Source: Bryobacterales bacterium (lineage in GTDB: Bacteria; Acidobacteriota; Terriglobia; Bryobacterales; Bryobacteraceae). Taken from it: a stretch of DNA of 64,000 nt. Below, one piece after another: positions 17,151-23,945 of this stretch; the stretch's first letter is position 1; the number at the start of each line of letters is the position of its first letter. The notes beneath the pieces were generated by a model, which had not been told where the DNA came from, made no database searches, and worked only from the letters and a program-made list of their open reading frames with translations. The stretch is taken from NCBI GenBank assembly GCA_003167255.1, contig PMTR01000074.1, positions 97,266 to 161,265 on the forward strand, given 5' to 3'. The position numbers were made by a program, and so were the translations under genes.

Positions 17151-18399
17151 GTTCGTAATCAATGGCGGGACTGCGCTCCAAGGGGAAATCGCTGTAAGCG
17201 GGTCGAAGAATTCGGCGCTGCCGGCGCTGGCCGCGGCGCTGCTCACCGAGGAACCGGTGACGCTGCGGCGCGTTCCGGCGGTGCGGGATATCCGCACGAT
17301 GCAGCGGCTGCTGGTGGATATCGGCTCCAAGGTGGACGTGGACGGCGAAACGGTGCGGCTGGAGACGCCAACGATTGTTTGCGCGGAGGCGCCGTACGAG
17401 TTGGTGAAGACCATGCGCGCTTCCAGCCTGGCGCTGGGGCCGCTGGTGGCGCGGTGCGGCCGGGCGCGGGTGTCGCTGCCGGGAGGCTGCGCCATCGGGG
17501 CGCGGCCTATCAACCTGCACATTTTCGGGTTGGAACAACTGGGAGCGCGCATCAACCAGGCGCATGGCTATATCGAGGCTGTGGCGCCGGAAGGGCTGAG
17601 AGGAGCGGTGGTCCACTTCGACCGCATCACTGTCACGGGCACCGAAGACCTGATGATGGCAGCCGTGTTGGCCAAGGGCGAAACGGTATTGCGCAACGCG
17701 GCGCGCGAGCCGGAGGTGGCCGACCTGGCGGAGTTGCTGGTGAAGATGGGCGCGCGGATCGAAGGCGCGGGCACATCGACGATCAAGGTGCAGGGCGTGG
17801 AGCGGCTGCACGGAGCAGAGCACACGGTCATCGCGGACCGCATCGAGGCGGGGACTTTCCTGATCGCGGGAGCCATTACGGGCGGCGATGTGACGGTGAC
17901 GGGCTGCGTGCCGGAGCACGTGGGCGCACTCGTGTCCAAGCTGCAACAGACTGGAGTGGGCGTGACACAGCCGGACTCGACCAGTTTGCGGGTGCGCGGC
18001 GGCGGGCGGCTACGCTCGGTGGACATGACCACGGAAGAGTATCCGGGGTTTGCCACCGACTTGCAGGCGCAGTACATGGCGCTGATGACGCAAGGGGACG
18101 GGATCGCCATCATCGTGGAGACGATTTTTGAAAACCGCTTCATGCACGCGCAGGAGCTGGCGCGCATGGGCGCGAATATCCGGCTGGACGGCAAACAGGC
18201 GATTGTGGCGGGGCCGCGCGAGCTGACGGGCGCGGGCGTGATCGCGTCGGACCTGCGGGCCAGCGCATCGCTGGTGCTGGGCGCCCTGGTGGCGCGCGGG
18301 GAAACGGTAATCGACCGGGTGTACCACATCGACCGGGGCTATGAGAAGATCGAGACGAAGCTGGCGCGAGTGGGGGCGAAGATTGCGCGCGTGGAATAG
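17143..18399 (+). CDS. murA: UDP-N-acetylglucosamine 1-carboxyvinyltransferase
   Basis: 418 residues, the normal length. It has the substrate-binding GSKNSALPALAAALL (Lys22-Asn23) and the catalytic loop SLPGGCAIGARP with Cys116, the fosfomycin-target cysteine. It transfers enolpyruvate from PEP to UDP-GlcNAc in the first committed step of peptidoglycan synthesis. ATG 17143 overlaps murQ. The last 100 bases are duplicated at 19421-19537, together with the following rhodanese gene. Confidence 0.98.
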   Translation: MDKFVINGGTALQGEIAVSGSKNSALPALAAALLTEEPVTLRRVPAVRDIRTMQRLLVDIGSKVDVDGETVRLETPTIVCAEAPYELVKTMRASSLALGPLVARCGRARVSLPGGCAIGARPINLHIFGLEQLGARINQAHGYIEAVAPEGLRGAVVHFDRITVTGTEDLMMAAVLAKGETVLRNAAREPEVADLAELLVKMGARIEGAGTSTIKVQGVERLHGAEHTVIADRIEAGTFLIAGAITGGDVTVTGCVPEHVGALVSKLQQTGVGVTQPDSTSLRVRGGGRLRSVDMTTEEYPGFATDLQAQYMALMTQGDGIAIIVETIFENRFMHAQELARMGANIRLDGKQAIVAGPRELTGAGVIASDLRASASLVLGALVARGETVIDRVYHIDRGYEKIETKLARVGAKIARVE

Positions 18400-18405
18400 A
18401 AGTGG

Positions 18406-18470
18406 GACCGGCCTCCTGGCCGGTCGGGCGCCGGCTGAAAGCCGGCGGCAGCCAGGATTGGCTGCCCCAC
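18406..18470. repeat. Triple-hairpin dispersed repeat between murA and rhodanese copy 1
   Basis: Three consecutive hairpins: GACCGGCC-TCCT-GGCCGGTC (18406-18425), GCCGGCT-GAA-AGCCGGC (18430-18446) and GGCAGCCA-GGAT-TGGCTGCC (18447-18466). It could also serve as a murA terminator or mRNA-processing site. Confidence 0.85.
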
Positions 18471-18485
18471 ATTTAGGAAGAGGCG

Positions 18486-18863
18486 ATGAAACATAATCCG
18501 GGATTTCTGAAACTGGTGGACGACGCCAAAGCGCGCGTGCAGCAGATCGATATCGAAGGCTACAAGAAGATGGCGGCGGCGCGCGAGCCGCACGTGCTGG
18601 TGGATACGCGCGAAGACAACGAGTGGGCTGCCGGGCACGTGGCGGGCGCGGTGCATTTGAGCCGCGGGATTATCGAGCGCGACATCGAGACGCAGGTTCC
18701 GGACAAGGCGGCCACGCTGGTGCTCTATTGCGGCGGCGGGTTCCGGTCGGCGCTGGTGGCGGATAACCTACAGAAGATGGGCTACACCGGCGCGATCTCG
18801 CTCGATGGCGGCTGGCGGGCGCTGAAGGAATCGGGGCTGGCGCTCACCGAGCCGCGACCGTAA
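18486..18863 (+). CDS. Rhodanese-like domain protein, copy 1
   Basis: 125 residues, a single rhodanese domain. The active loop is YCGGGFRSA with the catalytic Cys. The entry motif is HVLVDTREDNEWAAGHVAGA. It probably transfers sulphane sulphur or acts as a redox or carrier protein in the cytoplasm. It is almost identical to 19684-20049; the differences are one extra Ala (MAAAREP versus MAAREP), Gly versus Asp after the catalytic Cys, and the C-terminus. Here the tail LTEPRP is encoded by a dispersed repeat (GAGCCGCGACCGTAAGGGAG), whereas copy 2 ends EK. Confidence 0.92.
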   Translation: MKHNPGFLKLVDDAKARVQQIDIEGYKKMAAAREPHVLVDTREDNEWAAGHVAGAVHLSRGIIERDIETQVPDKAATLVLYCGGGFRSALVADNLQKMGYTGAISLDGGWRALKESGLALTEPRP

Positions 18864-18871
18864 GGGAGCGG
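18849..18871. repeat. Dispersed repeat fragment (CCGCGACCGTAAGGGAGCG)
   Basis: It matches, in reverse complement, the inner edge of the right arm of the inverted-repeat element at 46781-46803. It supplies the last codons and stop of rhodanese copy 1. Confidence 0.75.
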
Positions 18872-18911
18872 AGGGCCGGTGGTCATAAACCACGCGGGCA
18901 CTGGAGTAGCG

Positions 18912-19121
18912 TCAGGCGAACAGAAGCCGGCCCTTGGGTTCGGGGATGGGGCGTCCCAGTTCGCGCGCGGCTTCCAGCCATTCGGCGATCACTATCTCGG
19001 CGTTGGCAAGGGCGTCCTGCCGGGTGACGCCATCGGCGGCGCAGCCAGCCAGCTCAGGCACCTCGGCGATAAACGCCTGATCTTCGGCACTCCAATAAAG
19101 AATGATCTCGTACTTGGTCAT
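18912..19121 (-). CDS. HicB-like antitoxin
   Basis: 69 residues with the HicB signature: IILYWSAEDQAFIAEVPELAGC and GVTRQDALANAEIVIAEWLE, the partial RNase H-like fold. It is the short form with no C-terminal DNA-binding domain. Its ATG overlaps the end of the HicA-like gene by 4 bases, so the order is toxin then antitoxin, as in canonical hicAB. It neutralises HicA by direct binding. Confidence 0.85.
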   Translation of the reverse strand: MTKYEIILYWSAEDQAFIAEVPELAGCAADGVTRQDALANAEIVIAEWLEAARELGRPIPEPKGRLLFA

Positions 19122-19351
19122 TCGGCCCCTTCTGTCAGTTTATACCGAACCAGCAATTTGCGTACTTGTTTGACTTGATAGGGCTTCGCCATTGAGTCCC
19201 GCGGCTGGAGGTTGAGAATCTCATCGATATCTTCCCGCGTGAAAATGTGATGGCTGCCCTTGATCCGCTCCGCGAAGCCAAGACCGAGAAGAAGAGTGCG
19301 GAGGTCGCTGAAGCGAATGTTCGCATCCGATGATCCCCGCAGCACTCGCAT
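19118..19351 (-). CDS. HicA-like mRNA interferase toxin
   Basis: 77 residues from ATG 19351 (a GTG at 19369 would add six). The dsRBD-like HicA fold is indicated by DLRTLLLGLGFAERIKGSHH, with the conserved GSHHIF histidine, and by KPYQVKQVRKLLVRYKL. HicA toxins cleave mRNA. The module sits between rhodanese copy 1 and a duplicated murA tail, so it lies inside the duplication. Confidence 0.85.
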   Translation of the reverse strand: MRVLRGSSDANIRFSDLRTLLLGLGFAERIKGSHHIFTREDIDEILNLQPRDSMAKPYQVKQVRKLLVRYKLTEGAE

Positions 19352-19375
19352 TACAACCGATTCGGCCACTCCTGA

Positions 19376-19537
<162 letters not shown>

Positions 19538-19542
19538 TTTCG

Positions 19543-19667
19543 GGGCGCACGCACTCGTGCGACGCACTCGTGCGTGCCGCGTCGAGACTCTCTCGACACG
19601 TCTTGGTGAGCGAAGACCCGTGCGTCGGCACGAGTGCCGACGCGGCACGCACGAGTGCGTGCGCCAC
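19543..19667. repeat. Compound dispersed palindromic repeat between murA fragment and rhodanese copy 2
   Basis: A mosaic of GCGCACGCACTCGTGC, GTCGAGACTCTCTCGAC, GCGTCGGCACGAGTGCCGACGC (19623-19644) and GCACGCACGAGTGCGTGC hairpins. It is the same family as 12154-12199. It occupies the position held by a different repeat family (18406-18470) in the first copy of this unit. Confidence 0.85.
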
Positions 19668-19683
19668 AATTTGAGGAGGGGCG

Positions 19684-20049
19684 ATGAAACACAATCCGGG
19701 ATTTCTGAAACTGGTGGACGACGCCAAAGCGCGCGTGCAGCAGATCGATATCGAAGGCTACAAGAAGATGGCGGCGCGCGAGCCGCACGTGCTGGTGGAT
19801 ACGCGCGAAGACAACGAGTGGGCTGCCGGGCACGTGGCGGGCGCGGTGCATTTGAGCCGCGGGATTATCGAGCGCGACATCGAGACGCAGGTTCCGGACA
19901 AGGCGGCCACGCTGGTGCTCTATTGCGACGGCGGGTTCCGGTCGGCGCTGGTGGCGGATAACCTACAGAAGATGGGCTACACCGGCGCGATCTCGCTCGA
20001 TGGCGGCTGGCGGGCGCTGAAGGAATCGGGGCTGGCGCTGGAGAAGTAG
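19684..20049 (+). CDS. Rhodanese-like domain protein, copy 2
   Basis: 121 residues, nearly identical to copy 1 at 18486-18863. It keeps the catalytic Cys but has CDGGFRS instead of CGGGFRS. The change in the active-site loop may alter substrate preference. The ribosome-binding site GAGGAGGGG lies just upstream. The C-terminus LALEK is probably the ancestral one, because copy 1 ends in repeat-derived codons. Confidence 0.92.
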   Translation: MKHNPGFLKLVDDAKARVQQIDIEGYKKMAAREPHVLVDTREDNEWAAGHVAGAVHLSRGIIERDIETQVPDKAATLVLYCDGGFRSALVADNLQKMGYTGAISLDGGWRALKESGLALEK

Positions 20050-20059
20050 AGGCGGCGCG

Positions 20060-20419
20060 TTAAGGCGCGGAAAAGCCCATCGCCGAGGCTGCGTGCATCA
20101 TTGCGCGATCTGCCGTGAAGAGGCCCCATCCGGAGAGCTTGGCGGCAGCCAGCAAGTGAAGATCGACCCAACCCAAGCCCTTACCCCACCGACGGCTCGA
20201 TTCCAGCAGATGGCGGACCTCGTTCTCACTGGCGATGGAAGCTTGAGGCAGTCTGGCCAAGTCGCGGAGCGTAGCGGCACGGTTCTTGAGATTGCCGCAA
20301 GCCAGTTCCCCCACGATGAACGGGTGCATGCCGGCGGAGCCATCGGTGAGCAATTGCATGAGAGCGGCATCGGGTTTCCGGAAATGATTCACCCAGATGG
20401 AAGTATCAACCAGGGTCAT
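20060..20419 (-). CDS. PIN-domain ribonuclease toxin (VapC-like)
   Basis: 119 residues. The acidic PIN residues are visible: LVDTSIWVNHFR (Asp5), IVGELACG (Glu), GWVDLHLLAAAK (Asp) and FTADRAM (Asp). It is an RNase expected to cut tRNA or rRNA when free of VapB. Its start overlaps the vapB-like stop by 4 bases. It lies convergent with rhodanese copy 2. Confidence 0.92.
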   Translation of the reverse strand: MTLVDTSIWVNHFRKPDAALMQLLTDGSAGMHPFIVGELACGNLKNRAATLRDLARLPQASIASENEVRHLLESSRRWGKGLGWVDLHLLAAAKLSGWGLFTADRAMMHAASAMGFSAP

Positions 20420-20625
20420 CGCGTTGTGCCGGGCTTGCGACGGCGTCCTGCCTCGAAATTGGGCATCGTTCCACCCAGAGCGGCCAGGCGGCGGGCGGCT
20501 TCTCTCGCGACCAACTCCCGCAGGGCTTCATGGATGAGGGCGGTCTTTTCCTGAATGCCGGTGTATAGGCGGGCCAGGCGGAGAAGTTCGTCGTCGAGGT
20601 TCAGCGTAGTCCGCGTAGCGCTCAT
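20416..20625 (-). CDS. VapB-like antitoxin
   Basis: 69 residues from ATG 20625. The N-terminal ribbon-helix-helix motif is RTTLNLDDELLRLARLYTG, followed by the toxin-binding tail. A second in-frame ATG at 20631 lies inside the operator palindrome, so 20625 is preferred. The gene overlaps the 3' part of the ABC permease frame (20528-22327) on the same strand, in another reading frame. Confidence 0.9.
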   Translation of the reverse strand: MSATRTTLNLDDELLRLARLYTGIQEKTALIHEALRELVAREAARRLAALGGTMPNFEAGRRRKPGTTR

Positions 20626-22327
20626 ATGCATCAGTATATACGACTGATGCAGATGGCGCCGTGTCAGCGCCGCCATCGCTATGCAGATCCAGACTCTCGA
20701 TATCCCGGGGCGGCCACTCTTCGAATTGCAGCTGGCTCACCGGGTATGAGGCCGTGCGGCGATAGGCCCAACGCGCGACGACCGCAAGAACAGAGAGCAG
20801 GATGAGGAATCCGATGGGGTGTTGGAGCGTGAAGTATTCCAGGTTCACGCCTTGCTCAGTAAGGAAAATGAACGCGATGGCGCCGATGCCCAGACGGACG
20901 TGCAGATTGGCCTTGCCCGGCAGGTAGGAACAGGCGAAGGGGATCTTGCGGAAGCGGTAGAGCGCGAAATCAGCCATCAGGACGGCGGTGACGGCGAGGA
21001 TGGCGAGGTGCTGGAGCGAGGGGCGCACCGGCCAGATGGCGAGATAGAGGGCGGCGAAGACCAGCCAAACGGGCAGCGCGCAGAGCGTGACGAGCGATTT
21101 GCGAATGGCGGCGCAGTAGGAGGCAGGGCTGTGCACGGCGGTGAGGCGAAAGGTCCAGTTGGCGGGCAGCGCGATAGGTAGAGAGAAGATGGAGCGCGCC
21201 GCCATGACGGCGAAAAACAACAGGATGAAGCTGCCGACCAGCAGTTGAGGATTGGGCCGGTTCCATTGCGGATTGCGCCAGAACCGCTCAAAAGTCGATG
21301 AGCCGTACAGCAGATCGCGGGCGTAGGCGAGGGCGACGGCGAGCCCGATGCCGCAGTATGCCGCGAGGAGCAGGCGATGATGGCGGCTGCGCGCGATGGT
21401 GCGGGCGGTGAAGAGCACGATGGCACGGTCGATGGGTTTGGGAAAAAGCCTTTTCGCACTGGACCAGGAGCGCCGGGCGGGAGCAATTTCGGGCTGCTCG
21501 ATAATGCGGCGGTTGTTGCGCCGGAAGGCGAGTGCGAACGTCACGGCGGCGGTGGGGACGGCGATCATCAGCGCAGTCCAGGCGCGCGCGGCCAGCGGGG
21601 CGAAGAACGGATCAGCGGAGCCGTTGAGCTGCTGGTAGAGGCCGAGGAACCATGCGGAGGGCAGCGCGCGGGGAAACGGCGGCTTGAGGAAATACTCGCC
21701 CAGGATGACGAAAAACGCGCCGAGTTGCAGAACGCTGGAAAGTCTCAGGAAGAGGCGGTAAGGCAGCAATTGCGCGGCGAGGCCCTGAATTGCCAGCAGG
21801 GAACCACAGACGAACGTGCCGGCGGCGATCATGGTGAGCCACCAGGCGGCGAGCGATCGTATGATAGCCAGCATGCCGGCGCCCGGCGCGGCTGAGGCGA
21901 AGGGATACGCAAGGCCGGTGAAGCTGTTGATGGCAACGACGCTCAGTCCGAGAATCGTCGCGAGCGCGGCCAGTTTGGCGAAGAAGATGGTGCGCTGGCG
22001 GACTGGCAGCAGGCCGAGAATGAGGCAGTCGCGGCGGTCGGGAAGGACCGTGTTCCACGCGAGCACGGTGAACATCCCGGCGACTGCCATGGTAGTGGAG
22101 ATGAGAAGATCCCGATCCGCATTGATCACCTTGCTGAGCGCGGCGTAGGGCATAGTGGCAAGGGCGTAGCGCGGGACAAAGTAGACGGTGAAGGTGAAAC
22201 TGAAGGCTGCCAGCATGGCGCCGAACTGAACCAGCAGCCGCTCGATTTCGCCGCGCGAAGATAGCAGCTCGAGATCGAGGATGCGCGTCAGAAAGTCGCG
22301 GTATAGGATGCGGAACTGCGCCATCAC
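20528..22327 (-). CDS. ABC-2 type exporter permease with rebuilt C-terminus
   Basis: 599 residues from GTG 22327, which overlaps the ATPase stop in a GTGA junction. At least ten hydrophobic segments are visible, for example ALATILGLSVVAINSFTGL and LLVGSFILLFFAVMAARSIF. After PPRDIESLDLHS, near residue 547, the frame runs through the VapBC operator and into vapB out of frame. The last 50 residues (SVVYTDAYERYADY onward) are therefore not native. Related proteins usually end near this DIESLDL segment. The native end was probably lost when the toxin-antitoxin module inserted. Pairs with the ATPase at 22324-23088. Confidence 0.75.
   Translation of the reverse strand: MMAQFRILYRDFLTRILDLELLSSRGEIERLLVQFGAMLAAFSFTFTVYFVPRYALATMPYAALSKVINADRDLLISTTMAVAGMFTVLAWNTVLPDRRDCLILGLLPVRQRTIFFAKLAALATILGLSVVAINSFTGLAYPFASAAPGAGMLAIIRSLAAWWLTMIAAGTFVCGSLLAIQGLAAQLLPYRLFLRLSSVLQLGAFFVILGEYFLKPPFPRALPSAWFLGLYQQLNGSADPFFAPLAARAWTALMIAVPTAAVTFALAFRRNNRRIIEQPEIAPARRSWSSAKRLFPKPIDRAIVLFTARTIARSRHHRLLLAAYCGIGLAVALAYARDLLYGSSTFERFWRNPQWNRPNPQLLVGSFILLFFAVMAARSIFSLPIALPANWTFRLTAVHSPASYCAAIRKSLVTLCALPVWLVFAALYLAIWPVRPSLQHLAILAVTAVLMADFALYRFRKIPFACSYLPGKANLHVRLGIGAIAFIFLTEQGVNLEYFTLQHPIGFLILLSVLAVVARWAYRRTASYPVSQLQFEEWPPRDIESLDLHSDGGADTAPSASVVYTDAYERYADYAEPRRRTSPPGPPIHRHSGKDRPHP
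20628..20650 (-). promoter_or_regulatory. Palindromic operator upstream of vapBC
   Basis: Perfect 8-base arms GCATCAGT (20628-20635) and ACTGATGC (20643-20650) with a 7-base spacer (ATATACG). It sits immediately upstream of the vapB-like start, as expected for autoregulation by a VapBC complex. Confidence 0.75.
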
Positions 22328-23088
22328 AACTCCATCAACTGGACCATTTGTTCGGAGATCGCGTGGGTGTCCTGCTCGATGGCCAATTGGGAGAAGATTT
22401 CCTCGAGCGTGGGCAGCGACATGAGGGCGCGCAACTGCTCGATGGAATCGTTGGCGACCACACGGCCTTTGTGCAGGATGACGATGCGCGAACAGACGCG
22501 CTCCACGGTTTCCATTTCGTGCGAGCTGAAGAGCACGACTTTGCCGCGGGCGGCAAGCTGGCGGATGAGATCGCGCAGCACCAGCGCGGAATTAACGTCG
22601 AGGCCGGAGAAGGGCTCGTCGAGGAGGACCAGCTCGGGGTTGTGCAGCAGAGCGGCGGCGAGGAGCACCTTCTGGCGCATTCCCTTGGAGTAAGACGAGA
22701 TCGGCACGTGGCGGTCTCCGTGAAGCGAGAGGAGCTGCAAGAAACCGTCGATCTTGGCGGCGAGCGGGCTCTCGGCGAGGCCGCGCAACTGGCCGACCAT
22801 TTCGAGATACTCGGCGCCGGTGAGGTGCGGATAGAGGTGCGGCTCCTCGGGGACGTAGCCGAGGAGGCGGCGGTAAGCGATGCGGTCGCGGCCGATGGGC
22901 TGGCCGCGAAACAGAATCTGCCCTGCGGTCGGATCGATGAGGCCGGTGATCATCTTGAGCGTGGTCGACTTGCCGGAACCGTTTGGGCCGAGGTAGCCGG
23001 TGACCTCGCCGGCGCGCGCTATGAAGCTGACATCGTTGACAGCGGTGACGCCGGGGTAGCGTTTGGTTACCGAGCGTAGTTCGAGCAT
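22324..23088 (-). CDS. ABC exporter ATP-binding protein
   Basis: 254 residues from ATG 23088 (MLELRSVTKRYPGVTAVND). Walker A is GPNGSGKST, the signature is YSKGMRQ (a variant of LSGGQ), Walker B is LVLLDEPFSGLD and the H-loop is SSHEMETVERV. It energises the multi-membrane-span permease encoded downstream. Its start lies 22 bases inside the preceding membrane protein gene. Third gene of a PadR-headed operon. The substrate is unknown. Confidence 0.93.
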   Translation of the reverse strand: MLELRSVTKRYPGVTAVNDVSFIARAGEVTGYLGPNGSGKSTTLKMITGLIDPTAGQILFRGQPIGRDRIAYRRLLGYVPEEPHLYPHLTGAEYLEMVGQLRGLAESPLAAKIDGFLQLLSLHGDRHVPISSYSKGMRQKVLLAAALLHNPELVLLDEPFSGLDVNSALVLRDLIRQLAARGKVVLFSSHEMETVERVCSRIVILHKGRVVANDSIEQLRALMSLPTLEEIFSQLAIEQDTHAISEQMVQLMEL

Positions 23089-23516
23089 AGACGGCCCCTC
23101 CGGGAGATTCGATTGACCAAGGCCACCAGGAACAGCACCATCAGAATCAAGGCCCCCAAGATGAAGACGGTGAGGAAGACCAGAGTCTCCACGGTGATGG
23201 GAGCGCGCGCCAGGGGAGCCTTGACGACCGCCGGCGGCGTGGCGGCCAATTGAGCGACATGGCGTCCGAAGGCGAGCATTCCCAGGCCGCCGGCAGTCAC
23301 TTGCAGCATCGCCAGCAACAGGGCGGCGGCAATCTTCCAGGAACCGGAACGCAGCAGCCATTGGCGCGCGAGGGAGCGGAAGGCGTCGGCGAGGAGCGGC
23401 CGCGGGCCCTGGGCGCAGACTGCTTCGTCGAAGATCCACAGCATTTCGCCGGCGAACTCGTGCCGGAAAGCAGGCGGATGAAGCCAGAGCAGGCAGCGGT
23501 AAAGGGTGCGGGTCAT
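23067..23516 (-). CDS. Small membrane protein of PadR-ABC operon
   Basis: 149 residues. The N-terminus (LYRCLLWLHPPAFRHEFAGE) is the short amphipathic motif found at the start of many acidobacterial membrane proteins linked to PadR. It is followed by membrane helices near residues 62-82 and 110-137. It overlaps PadR by 4 bases and the ATPase by 22 bases. Probably an accessory subunit of the exporter or a regulator of it; no function is established. Confidence 0.75.
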   Translation of the reverse strand: MTRTLYRCLLWLHPPAFRHEFAGEMLWIFDEAVCAQGPRPLLADAFRSLARQWLLRSGSWKIAAALLLAMLQVTAGGLGMLAFGRHVAQLAATPPAVVKAPLARAPITVETLVFLTVFILGALILMVLFLVALVNRISRRGRLCSNYAR

Positions 23517-23863
23517 GAGGCCCTCCGGGGAACCCGCAGGTGGACGCGGGCTTCGCGGACCACCGCGTCCAGGCGGCCGATCTCCGCGCCCAGCACGCGA
23601 CGGCCGAAAGAAGTCAGGTGGTAATAGCGGCGGCGCGGATCCTCATGCGCGAACGAGCGGGTGGATTCCCCCACCAAGCTCTGTGTCAGGAGTTTTTGGA
23701 GATTGTCGTACAGGGTTCCGGGTCCGAGCTTGTATTGGCCTTCGGACTGGCGCGCGACCTCCTGCATGATGCCATAGCCATGGCGGTCTTCGGGGGCGAG
23801 TGAAAGGAGGATATGCAGGCTGGCCGGCGACAACGGTAAGAACGGAGTGATGTCGTCGATCAT
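23513..23863 (-). CDS. PadR-family transcriptional regulator
   Basis: 116 residues with the PadR winged helix: LHILLSLAPEDRHGYGIMQE, KLGPGTLYDNLQKLL and RRRYYHLTSFGRRVLGAE. First gene of the operon padR - membrane protein - ATPase - permease. It probably represses the exporter until a ligand binds. An inverted repeat at 23864-23889 abuts its start codon. Confidence 0.92.
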   Translation of the reverse strand: MIDDITPFLPLSPASLHILLSLAPEDRHGYGIMQEVARQSEGQYKLGPGTLYDNLQKLLTQSLVGESTRSFAHEDPRRRYYHLTSFGRRVLGAEIGRLDAVVREARVHLRVPRRAS

Positions 23864-23889
23864 TCGGATTTTGTTATATCGGAATCCGA
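23864..23889 (-). promoter_or_regulatory. Candidate PadR operator
   Basis: Inverted repeat TCGGATT (23864-23870) and AATCCGA (23883-23889) with a 12-base AT-rich spacer containing TTGTTATATC. It begins one base upstream of the padR start codon. Autoregulation is inferred from position. Confidence 0.6.
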
Positions 23890-23945
23890 GTAAGTTGTCA
23901 AGGGGCTAACCGCCGGCCCACTTCATTGCACGATGGCGCGCAAGC

